Origin: Anomaloglossus baeobatrachus
Lineage: Eukaryota > Chordata > Amphibia > Anura > Aromobatidae
DNA length: 64,000 nucleotides
Direction of reading: 5' to 3'
NCBI RefSeq assembly: GCF_048569485.1
Contig: NC_134354.1
Coordinates: forward strand, 393,387,878-393,451,877
The number at the start of each line of letters is the position of its first letter. Position 1 is the first letter of the stretch. Under the pieces are notes generated by a model. It searched no databases. It was not told the DNA's origin and saw only the letters and a program-made list of their open reading frames with translations. This document shows, piece by piece, positions 33,290 through 42,700 of this stretch. The position numbers and the translations under genes were made by a program.

Positions 33290-33373
33290 AACTCGGATGA
33301 CCTCCTGACGACACTGCCATAACACCAGTGCTTCTGGGTGTCGCGAGATTGTCGTCAGGAGGTCATCCGAGTT
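33290..33373. repeat. Perfect 24-bp inverted repeat
   Basis: Arms 33290-33313 and 33350-33373 are exact reverse complements (AACTCGGATGACCTCC ... GGAGGTCATCCGAGTT), separated by 36 bp. It lies near the right end of the hAT-type element and may be a subterminal structure. Confidence 0.88.
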
Positions 33374-33490
33374 AAAGGTATAAAGACTTGGATAAAGGTT
33401 CGGGTTTGGTTCGATATAGGCTCGCGAGCACACCCCTAGCTCAGCTCGGCTCGGCGAGCCGTGGGGGGTTTGCTCATCTCTACTTGAGAG

Positions 33491-33574
33491 ACATATGTTG
33501 TGCTGTTTTTGCATGATGTGTGCTGTGATTCCGTGATGTATATGCTGCGCTTGTGTGTTAAAGCACTGTGCTTG
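33491..33574. repeat. TG-rich minisatellite, segment 4
   Basis: A short remnant of the same tract (GTGCTGTTTTTGCATGATGT, GCGCTTGTGTGTTA) between the hAT-type element and the solo LTR. Its last four bases, CTTG, are the LTR's target duplication. Confidence 0.72.
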
Positions 33575-34789
33575 TGTGACGCCCTGGGCAAGCCAGGGGT
33601 CACAGGTCATAACACCACCACACCCTACACCCCAGTTAGGAACACCAAGGCTAACCTAAAATCCTTGTTGCCTTCCTCCAGGGGCTGATGTCCACACCAG
33701 GGGGTGGGCCATGCGGTTGGCTCCGCCCACCGAGGAGTTCACAGCCCTGGAGGCGGGAGAACCAGGCAGAACAGTTTAGGGGAGTGAAGTAGAAGGAAGT
33801 GAAAAAGGAGGACAGTAAGAGTAGAGACAGTGCAAAGGAACAGTTTGTAAAGCCTGAAGCTGGTCCGGGTGTGTGCCCCGGACAGAGACAGCAAGGTCAG
33901 CAGACGGCGGTGACTGTCTGCAGGGGTGACTGTTTGGAGGTTGCCGAAAGGACCGCGGACGGGTGGTGACCCGGCGGTACCGGAGCGGTATACGAAGAAC
34001 AGTCAGCACCAGTGGCAGGGGCCTTTCGGATCCTGGCAAGGCTAGGAGTCGCCGTGAATTTGCCAAATCCGTTAGTGAAGGGGACCTCTAGGTCTCCCAA
34101 CAAGCAAGTCCCGATTGAAGGCAACAGTCCAACCGTTACAGAGAGACACCGCCACCGTCAGGGCACAAGTTTCTCAGGGCCAGCGCCTGCGGGCAAAGTA
34201 GGGCTCCTCCGGCCCATATCCAAGCCGGGGAGCGGGTTACCGGTGGGAACCCATCGAAACCATCATCATCTTAGGTGCAGGAAAAAGGGACCGTCACCGT
34301 CAACTACTGGGGAAAGCAAGTGCAGCCGTCCGTGGGAACCGTCTTTCCAGCCGTGTGTTTTACCGAGAACTGTGTCATCGTCTCAGGCTGAGTGAGTACC
34401 ACAGTGCCGCAAGGCACAGAGCTGCCCCCGCGTCCCTGCACCCCACCAAGCCCTGCATCACCCACTTCATCACTGGGCCCCGGGACAACCAACCCCCTAC
34501 CCACGGAGGGGAGGACTAACATCTAGTTGCTCCATACCATCACTCCCGGGATCCCCATACAGAGCAGCGGTGGTGTCAACAAATCACCACAGCTGTGGGT
34601 GGCATCACGGACAATAAACTATCCCAAAAACCAATCCCCTTTCACTCATGGGCGAGGAGCGCCGCTCGAGTCCCCGGGATCCGGCCCATCGCTCGAGCCA
34701 CCGAGCAGCAGCAGCAGGCCGCAGCAGCCGCAGCGGCAGCCGGACCCGAGCAGTGGGAGAGCGCGGCGTCCCCTCCTCCGCCCGCCACA
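33575..34789 (+). mobile_element. Solo LTR (fossil)
   Basis: About 1215 bp starting TGTGACGCCCTGGGC and ending CCGCCACA, so it has the TG...CA ends of an LTR, with CTTG on both sides (33571-33574, 34790-34793). A polyadenylation signal AATAAA lies at 34613-34618. There is no internal region, so it is what remains after recombination between the two LTRs of an LTR retroelement. The subfamily is not determined. Strand follows the polyadenylation signal. Confidence 0.78.
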
Positions 34790-34793
34790 CTTG

Positions 34794-34920
34794 CGTCTCC
34801 TGTGCTTGTGTCACTTATTAGATGTGTACAGTGTGTTTGAGATGTTTGATGTGCATGGTGATTGTCTGACATTTGTGATGTGAATTTCTGAAGTGCATAT
34901 AACATGTTTTTTAATGTGAT
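34794..34920. repeat. TG-rich minisatellite, segment 5
   Basis: The last part of the tract (GTGCTTGTGTCACTTATTAG, GATGTGCATGGTGATTGTC), ending near GTGATGTGTTAC. Confidence 0.7.
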
Positions 34921-35374
34921 GTGTTACTAAAGGGAAGGGGATCATACATAATTTTAGCTCAGTGGTCCATTGTTCTAAGTATTCGCAAGTGTTGGCACCA
35001 TGTGCTGTAAATATAGACTGCCAATATCGCATCTCTATGAAGGAGTCTGGGGATGGCGCCATGTCACCTGGCCACACTTATTAAAAAGCACAAGGTTGTT
35101 AGTAATTATTTAATTAGGGAGTTCCTAATGTACATTCTCAATTGAAAATTCAATTACATTTTTTTTTTACCTGAGATTTCCAGGTGAACAGTATGTATCT
35201 TTGATTGACAGCAAGAGTAGAAGCAATGAGAAATGTATCTACTGTACTACTAAGCTACTGTCAGTTACTGTCCTGAGTGACGGAATGATTAAATACATGG
35301 TGATTTGTTACTGTCACATTGTAGGTATTCTGAAGGCAAGATCAGAAAACATTCTTTAACAAGTATTTCTTATT
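34921..35374. other. No recognisable feature
   Basis: AT-rich sequence with no long frame, repeat or element end that I can identify. Confidence 0.4.
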
Positions 35375-35580
35375 GCAGCTCTGGAAAGAAAAGGTGAACT
35401 TCGCAGAAGACTGTCAGTAAAAATTCATGGAAATCAGAAAATACAAGATATTCTTCACTTCTCTGCATGTCTTGGTGGTGACACAACCACTAGGAGTTCA
35501 ATGGGGTGTTTTATAGATCTTGGTGGTCTGGTAAATTCTGATGCTTCATTGGAAGACTGATGCTGCATTTAAGTAATAAA
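35375..35580 (+). CDS. Possible terminal exon of an unidentified gene
   Basis: A pyrimidine-rich stretch ends in TTTCTTATTGCAG (35366-35378), a good 3' splice site. Directly after it one frame stays open for about 60 codons (ALERKGELRRRLSVKIHGNQ ... then LHFSACLGGDTTTRSSMGCF, ending SDASLED) to a TGA at 35558-35560. AATAAA follows at 35575-35580. No family is recognised, and the same arrangement can arise by chance in 64 kb, so this is only a candidate. No upstream exon was found. Confidence 0.18.
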
Positions 35581-37353
35581 ACTGAAAAATGATAAAAAGA
35601 AATTATTTGACTTGGTGGATAAGTGGTTCTCTGAAGAAGTGATCATACAGAGATATTTTTCAGTAAATAAATAGTTAATAACTAGACTCTTGTAAATCGT
35701 ATGCCGAGGTGGTCTCCTCAAGATACAAAGGATGATGGACAAAGAACGAGACCAGATCGTGTAGAAGAACTTTACTCTGGATATAGCACGCTTCTCCAAG
35801 TCACACAAAAGAACACCAAATTTAAATATAATGCACACCTAGACTGGATTGCCCAGAATTCCTGTGCTGCATAGTCGATGTGAACCAGAAGTGTTCCAGG
35901 GAATGACTCGGCAATTTACCTAACCGCTGCTTCCGCCTAACACAGCAGCCATGATGTTAATATATGAAGAGCTGTGTAAATAGATGAGTGTACAATCTGG
36001 TCCTTCTGTGATGTGGCACAATTGTTCCCAAAGTTATCTTATCTCTAATCCACCCTTCTCCACCCCCCTCCCCCGAGGGTACCACAACAAGAGAGGTTAA
36101 CTGAGAACACAAACCGAAGTCTCTAAAACTATGAATACTTGGCTCAAATAGAGACTTGAGCTAAAAAGTTCTGCTTTTCAGAGGGTTTAAGCCTTCGGCA
36201 CTGGCATCAGCAGAAATGTGAAGAAGACAGACACCAGACAGTAATGCAGATAGAGGATATTGCCAATTTATTCATTAGCAACAGTCTATGTGAATGAATG
36301 TTTGCATTGATCCATGCTGGATACATTTTGTCTAATGCATGTGGCAGATAATGGGGTTCGTTTTGGGATGACAAAACTCCTGGCCATGTTGACTAACCTC
36401 TCTGACACTAGAGAGGCTGGACATCACAGTACACCTGCACTAGGTCAGTTTTTGACAGTGATCCAATATCCAGAGACAGAAGTCCAGGGGTTCTGCGTAT
36501 CAGGGTATCTGCAAGAGAGGACACAGTGCAGGTATGATGACTGACTGTACAGACAGGGACATGTGGACTCCTCAAGAAGCAGAGAGCGTTCTCTTAGTCA
36601 GCTGTGTGGTTAATAGGTGTCTGCTCTTCAAACGCATCATGAGTAAGGGATACATGCTAAATGCAAAAATGCAAAAACCAGCTGATTTCAACAAATTAAG
36701 GGAAGAGCATAATTGTGTATACTGTTACCATTTATGCATGAAATAGTCAAGATGATTGTCAATAAAATGGAGATAGTCTCACATTCCAAGCTGTAGTTGA
36801 TGGGGAAATAGGGAGCCAGAAAATAAAAGGTTCAAAACATTGTTACCCTTTTCCTCGTCAGTATATATTGTGAGATGCTGAGGGGAGAAGTACTAGAGAA
36901 CAGGTATGTTTCTCCTCGGTTCATTTCATATGCCTCCATGTACTGATTATGGAGCGGTCAGCCCATGCAAATGGGCTGGGAAAAGCTGGGAAAGCTACTG
37001 TATATCTGGCTCAGCAATAAGTTAGTTACTGAAGCCTGTTTACTTCAGTGTAATTTTGGGCTCGGTTTTTCCTGGAGCAATCAGTAGGAATGGCAGGGGG
37101 ACTGGTTGCTCCCTTCTCCACATTCAATCTAGGTTTTGATTCCTCACTGGATCAGCTGAAATAATCAGGAAGCATTCAGTACAAGGAGACTGCTGAGGAG
37201 AGCAGGACAGGCTCATGGCTGCTGGTGTTGGGACTCAATACCTCCACTTGCTGTGCTGAGGAACCGACACAGTAAGAGAATACTGTTTTGTTTGTTACAT
37301 AGGTTTATTTTGTAGTTAGCATTCTGTTGTTAGTTAGTGGCCATACAGCCTTA
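35581..37353. other. No recognisable gene
   Basis: Mixed-composition DNA with frames up to about 89 codons and no domain. A CACCCCCCTCCCCCGAGGG patch occurs near 36062-36080. TTCAAAACATTGTTACCCTTTT at 36831-36852 is repeated exactly at 38191-38212. May be intergenic or intronic. Confidence 0.4.
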
Positions 37354-37993
37354 GGCCTGCGACACACATCCGTGCCGCCGGTACGTGTTTGCCATTTTTT
37401 GCACGTACCGGCGGCACGGAGACACGTTCAGCAATGCTACCCTATTGTAGCAGGCACACACACGTAAAACCACACGGAACGTGTGTCCGTGTGCGTTTGT
37501 ACGTGTGTGCGTTTTTCTACACGCTGACATGTCAGTTTTTTCTCCGTCAGCACGGGTGTCACACGGCCCGCACCCGTACCACACGGGTGTAGTGTGGATG
37601 CGGTCCCGTGTGACATGCGCCGGAGAAAACACACGTGTCAGAGAAAAAAAAACAAAACATTTACTCACCTTCTCCAGCCCTCCTGTCTCTGCCGCTGCTG
37701 TCACTTGCTGCCGACCGCCGCTCATTATTCTCATTTAATATTCACTTCATTGCCTGGCAGCAGCAGCAGTGGGGAGACGGGAGGGCTGGAGACCAAAGAT
37801 CAGCACCACGGACAGCAGGAAGGACCACGTGAGTATGTAAATAACCTGTTCTCCGTATGTTATCACGGATAGCATGCGGAGAACACACGTGGCCCGCACG
37901 TATAAAAGACACGTATTTACCTGCACGCAACACGCAATGAAAATATGTGTCTCTCGGCACGTGCGTGATTTTCACGTGAGTGTGTCGGAGGCC
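37354..37993. mobile_element. Harbinger/PIF-type MITE (640 bp)
   Basis: The ends GGCCTGCGACACAC and GTGTGTCGGAGGCC are inverted with one mismatch, and TTA flanks both sides (37351-37353, 37994-37996). Three-base TWA duplications are typical of PIF/Harbinger elements. The interior is rich in CACACGT/ACGTGTG, carries a perfect 18-bp inverted repeat (37370-37387 and 37402-37419), and has no transposase. Its short frames are not credible genes. Confidence 0.8.
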
Positions 37994-38588
37994 TTAGACG
38001 TTTATTTTCCTGTTTTTTTGATTGTGTAACACTGAGAGATAAGTGTACACAGTAAAGACGGCAGTGGCCGTATCTGTGTGGAACCTGCCAGTCTGCCGCT
38101 GTCATCTGTGAATCCATAGCCACTCGCTTGGACCAAAGCAAAGATGCCAGCTGAGCTATATTCCCTGTCTCACAATATGTACATAAAAAATTCAAAACAT
38201 TGTTACCCTTTTGCTCATTTGTGTATATCAATATGTATCCTTAAAGAAAAATGCAGCGTAAGTTATATAACCCTGCAAAGCAAAGTATCAACAAGTAGGT
38301 TCACGAGTGTAAATGAACATGCAAAAATAGTATGCGGTATGGTTGTGGGGTGTACAGTGGTTAAACTGAACAATTAAAACATATTCAAAAATCAAAATGT
38401 GCCCATTCTTTTTAAAGATTGTTATTTTTATTATTTTTATTATTATTATTATAGTTATAGTATTATAAAGGTGCCCTTAATGTGCAGCACCCAGGAGAAA
38501 ATGATCTATTTCTCCCAGGAGCCGCTGGTTTTCAATTACATTAATTCAATTATACAGTTACTGTAGTGAGAGTGGTGACTAAAAGCAC
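37994..38588. other. No recognisable gene
   Basis: Short frames only. A TTATTATT microsatellite run lies near 38421-38455. Confidence 0.4.
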
Positions 38589-38659
38589 GCCTTGGCACTT
38601 TGACTGACAGTTTTTCAAAGCATCAGTGCAGAGGCGGCTGTCAGGCAAAGTGCCAAGGC
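38589..38659. repeat. Inverted repeat, 22-bp arms
   Basis: GCCTTGGCACTTTGACTGAC faces GTCAGGCAAAGTGCCAAGGC (arms 38589-38610 and 38638-38659, one mismatch) around a 27-bp loop. Possibly the end of a foldback element, or a structured transcript. Confidence 0.8.
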
Positions 38660-38699
38660 ATATTTATAGAAAATGTAGATTATCATGGAACTCAGATAC

Positions 38700-39374
38700 T
38701 GATATCATAAAGTTTATTGACAATGTAGCAGTATATCTGTATGGATAAAGAGGCCAACAAAAAATGACATGAATATATGGATAACCAAGTAGATAATAGA
38801 AATTACAGATATAGTAGCATGATTAAAGTATAAGGAAAAAAAATCAAATAGTCATGATTAATAAAATCACTGGTATAAATGAAAGCAGCAAACCGTCCTG
38901 CAAAAAACAAGCAACAATGTGGTTCATTCAGGAAAAAAATAAAAAAGTTACAGCTCTCAAAATATGGTGACACAAAAACAAATGAACTTTTTTAAAATAT
39001 TGTTTTTAGTGTGTAAATGTAGCAAAAGATGAAAAAATGGATATAAAACTGGTATAGCTGTAACCGTACTGACACAAAGTGTAAATTGGTCTTATCACCT
39101 TTACCACACGGTGAAACATGCAAAAAACAAAACAAGCAATTTTTGAATTGCTAGTTTTTATTCATTCTATATCTGCATAAATCTAAAAACAAAGTAATAA
39201 AAAAGGTCGTTTTCCTAAAATTGTACAAAAAAAGTCCAACTCATCATTCAAAAATAAGCCCTCACACAGCTTTGATTACCAAAAAATAAAAAAAGTTACA
39301 GTTCTCGAAATATGGCAACAAAAACATCTTTTTATTATATGTGTATTAGCAGCAAAACATAAAAAAAAACCTAT
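38700..39374 (+). repeat. A/T-rich dispersed repeat, left part
   Basis: The blocks AAAAAAGTTACAGCTCTC / AAAAAAGTTACAGTTCTC, AATATGG.GACA / AATATGGCAACA and ACTGGTATAGCTGTAACCGTACTGAC occur here, and TGGTATTGCTGTATTTGCATTGACC plus CGTACGGTGAAC at 40361-40425 repeat the latter part. At least two partial copies run in the same direction, the second interrupted by 39375-40355. The class is unknown. Confidence 0.55.
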
Positions 39375-40355
39375 ATGTCCTATTTTTTCGGACTAGCAGA
39401 CGCATTTTTCCCCTCATATTTGGAAGGAAAATGGATGTGCGTCTTGTAGTCTGAATGTGCCTGGCTCACTGTGGGAGGGCAGTGATGATGGTTCCAAGAG
39501 CAATGAATATTAATTCCCCCATTAAAGTGAAATGAATATTCATTGCTGCCTATGCCCATAATCTTGCCCACCTCTCGGCACCAAGATCAGTAAGAGTAAA
39601 TGACAGTAAAGATTTTTACTATCACTGATGCCGGTGTCGAGTTGTGGGCGGGATTATGGATGTGGGAGCAGTGAATATTCATTTCACTTTAATGAACAAA
39701 TTAATATTCACTGCTCCTATTGCTGCCCTCTTCCTGCAGCGGCAACCCTGCTCCTGCATTTGGGTACACCTGTGACTGGGGATGCATGGCAGTGATGTCA
39801 TGCACTATCCATCATTTACACATCAAAGTTAGTAGGAAGCATCAGAAAAGGACGCCACACATCTAGGGGGTGAAGGGAAAATAAGTAAAACGGTTTATTT
39901 TTTTGTGTGTGGCATAATGGAAGCCATATATACCAGGATGGGTCCATTATGAGGGACAAATACAGTATACCAGGATGAGGAACATAAATACCAGAATGTG
40001 GAATATATAAAGGAGGAAGGGGCACAGAATGTGGAACATATACCAGGATGAAGGACATATACACCAGGATGGAGGACATATATTGTACACCAGGATGGAG
40101 GACATATATTGTACACCAGGATGGGCCACATATATATTAGGAAGAGACCCAGGATGGGGAACATTAGTACAAAATTGAAGGACATTACTCCTTAACAGTG
40201 TCAGCATCTGATCCCCCATAACAGTGTTAGTTACAGATCCCCCCATAACAGTGCATTATGACCACTTTTTTTGTTACATTTTTTTCCAATTTTCCGCCTC
40301 TAAAACCTAGGTGCGTTTATGGTTTGGTGCATATTATAGATGGAAAAATATGGTA
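39375..40355. mobile_element. TIR-type insertion into the A/T-rich repeat
   Basis: The left end CCTATTTTTTCGGACTAGCA is loosely mirrored by the right end TATAGATGGAAAAATATGG, and GACGCATTTTTCCC by GGTGCGTTTATGG. Removing it would join CCTATAT to AAATCTGG, restoring continuity of the surrounding repeat. Exact boundaries and target duplication are unclear. There is no transposase. Confidence 0.5.
39920..40185. repeat. Minisatellite (CCAGGATGGAGGACATATA)
   Basis: About nine imperfect units of TATACACCAGGATGGAGGAC spaced 22-30 bp. The best preserved stretch is 40050-40130. Minus-strand frames with PSWY/HPG repeats are translations of this repeat. Confidence 0.8.
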
Positions 40356-41040
40356 AATCTGGTATTGCTGTATTTGCATTGACCTGAAGAATAAAGTCAT
40401 CTTATTACTTATCCCGTACGGTGAACTACACAAAAATAAGAACTATTCTTATACTGTTGTCTATTTGTTAATTTTTCCTTCGAAAAATTGAAATAATGCT
40501 AGGTTCACATATATCCTGAGCTCTCCACTAAGCGCTTGTGTTAAGGTTTCCGTGTAAATCCCACAATTAGAACAAAACCTGCAAGGAAACTACTCACTAT
40601 AATGAAGCAAATGCCGTCACTTTTAGTCACCGTCTGGTCTCTGTTTCAGCAGTGTCCTATTATTTTAGGCATCTCTTTTAGCACACAAGTGTGGTCAACC
40701 ACAGTTCTTTGAGTGCCTAAAAATGTAGATACCATCAGAAAAGACACCAGAGACCAAAGTGTCTCCATTTGCCTCATTATAGTGAGCGGCTCTATCCTGG
40801 GTTTCGTCTGAGTCCCATATTTATGGGATTTACACTGAAACACCTAAGTGCTCAGTGTAGAACACAAGAATGTGATCCCAGCCTTATACTGACAGCGATC
40901 AAAAAATGTTTATATACCCTAAACTATTACCAATAAGACTCCTAACTTATCCTACAAAAAAAGCCCCCACTGAGGTTCATCATCTGTCACTGGAAATATC
41001 AGGGGTTCCTATGTTACTGTCAGACAAAGACTCTAGAAAA
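40356..41040. repeat. A/T-rich dispersed repeat, right part, then unassigned DNA
   Basis: 40356-40470 continues the repeat of 38700-39374 (GACCTGAAGAATAAAGTCAT, CGTACGGTGAACTACAC). A related tail lies at 40895-41000 (CCTACAAAAAAAGCCC). Between them I see no defined feature. Confidence 0.4.
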
Positions 41041-41044
41041 GCAA

Positions 41045-41904
41045 TATGGTACCCACCCCCTCAAATAAAATCCAGTGAAATTTGATTGCAAGCCTAGATA
41101 GGTCTACAAGGGTCCTCTCTGCCATAATCTTGATAGTATCAAGCAATCGGGTTGCTGGTATTTCGTTTTGCCTTGTTTCTTCTACTCTTCCTAACATTAT
41201 GTTCTTCTCAAGGGATTGATCTCTACATATGATGTGCCCAAAGTAGGCAAATTGTAGCTTGGTGATGCTTGGTTTGAGCCACAGGTGTGGCTGGATTTGT
41301 TTGAAAATCCATGGAATTGATCACATCATTTTACACACCACATTTCGAAGGCTTTGATTTTTCTTCTTTGTTTCTTCATCAATCAGTATCTATATATTAA
41401 TATAGAAAAGACCAGACTATGTACAAGTCTTGTGTTCGTTGCCAGGGTAAATGTTTCTCGATTTGAAGACCTTGTCCAGTGACTTCTTTGTAGCCTTTTC
41501 CATAGCCATTCGCATATTGAATTCAGATGTCATCGCTGCACCTTGAGTGAGCATTGATCTGAGTAGGTTGAAGTCCTTTACAACTTCCAGTTTGTCACTG
41601 ACCTTTTCAAATGTGTCCCAGTCATACCTGGCAGAAGTCAATATCTTTGTTTTCTTTGTATTGAGTAGGAGTCCCATGTTTGAGCTTTCCATCTTGATAT
41701 GCTCTCAATGCTGTATCGTCTGCATATTTAAAATTCCTATTGATTTTTAAGCAATTTTGATTCCTTATTCTTTTTTAGCAAATCCAGCCTTCCTGAAAAT
41801 AGCTTCTGTATATAAATTGAAGAGAAATGGTGACAGGATGCAGCCTTGTCTGATGCCTTGCTCTACTTTGAACCATGCTGTGTCACCATGTTCAGACTGT
41901 TACT
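41045..41904 (-). pseudogene. Non-LTR retrotransposon (LINE) reverse transcriptase relic
   Basis: Minus-strand reading from 41904 gives EHGDTAWFKVEQGIRQGCIL and SPFLFNLYTEAIFRKAGF (RT motif 4/B region), then KYADDTALRAYQDG holding the catalytic YADD, and then SSNMGLLLNTKKTKILTSAR. FNLLRSMLTQGAAMTSEFNM and KKSLDKVFKSRNI follow, and beyond 41400 SITKLQFAYFGHIICRDQSL and EKNIMLGRVE. This is the C-terminal half of a LINE ORF2; the RTE/BovB or a related clade is my best guess. Frames change several times, so it is dead. The 5' part is cut off at 41904 by the satellite-bearing element. Confidence 0.85.
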
Positions 41905-42700
41905 TAGAGTTGAGCGCGGTTCGTGGTTCATGGTTCTCCAGTTCGCGGTTCGAGTGATTTTGGGGGAAGTTCTAGTTGAACTAGAACTCGAGCTTTTTGC
42001 TAAAGCTCGATAGTTCTAGTTACGTTCGAGAACGGTTCTAGCAGCAAAAAGCCAAGCTAATTACTAGCTGGTTTTCCGCTGTAAAAGTGTAAGTCACTCT
42101 GTGACTCACACTATTATGAAATTTCAGCGTACAGTGTGCGGGAACAGCGCATTCAGATCACTGATGCTGGGATAATGGTGATCGCCATTTTTTTTTTTTC
42201 CTTGTCTTCCTTCCCTAAGTGCGCGCGTGTAGTGGGGCAGGCCAGCATGTCAGCCAATCCCAGACACACACACAGCTAAGTGGACTTTTAGCCAGAGAAG
42301 CAATGGCATGTGTGATAGGAGGCCATGTCACATGTCCCTGCATTATAAAAACGGGTATCTGCCCATCAGGACACCATTATCTGCCTTCTGCGTCTGGATG
42401 TCAGTCACCGCTGGCGCAGCTCCTGTCTTCGATACTGCTGTGTACGCTCTACACACAGCGCTATACAGAATAGGGATAGAAGTTTCTTTTAGCCCTTGTA
42501 AGGACTAATAACAGCAGGCTCAGAGCCATAGGTAACAGTCAGGCCCGTGGAAAGAGATTTTAACAGCTACAGATAAGAGCGTCTGTGTAGCTAAGGTCAG
42601 GGACTTCGTCGCTGCATTTCACCATTAGGAGGGATATAACGTGAGGCTTCCTTTCCTCTACACAGACCCACAACCCTGCCACTGTACCCTCCAGCCCTTT
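41905..42700 (+). mobile_element. End module of the satellite-bearing hAT-like element (forward orientation)
   Basis: Starts TAGAGTTGAGCGCGGTTCG inside the LINE relic. In inverse orientation the same sequence ends the first satellite-bearing element (17641-18427). Shared parts include GAACTAGAACTCGAGCTTTT, a poly-T run after GTGATCGCCAT, GGCCAGCATGTCAGCCAATC, and the CATTTCACCATTAGGAGGGA module directly before the array. CTGTTACT (41897-41904) would be the left half of an 8-bp duplication; the right end is outside the window. Two overlapping short frames at 42219-42508 show no domain. Confidence 0.72.

Larger units (their letters stand above)
30095..33482 (+). mobile_element. hAT-type non-autonomous element with 8-bp target duplication
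   Basis: Starts TAGAGATGAGTGAACC and ends GGTTTGCTCATCTCTA, a 16-bp inverted terminus with two mismatches. Exact CTTGAGAG copies flank it (30087-30094 and 33483-33490); 8-bp duplications and TAGNG/CAGNG ends define hAT transposons. At 3.4 kb it has no transposase, so it needs a partner element. The interior is a patchwork: an (ATAA)n run at 30518-30541, a ribozyme-like motif, a copy of the 22025 family (31815-32040), LTR-like sequence (32210-32720) and three inverted repeats. Confidence 0.88.

Noticed and set aside
34595-34905. Gln/Ala-rich frames near the CAGCAG block
   Set aside because: They lie inside the solo LTR, in a GC-rich trinucleotide patch, and have no domain.
37351-37738. Overlapping frames of 65-127 residues on both strands
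   Set aside because: They lie within the Harbinger-type MITE and arise from CACACGT-rich low-complexity sequence.
39816-40246. Pro/Ser/Tyr-rich minus-strand frames resembling a repetitive structural protein
   Set aside because: They translate the CCAGGATGGAGGACATATA minisatellite in three frames alike, so there is no preferred frame.
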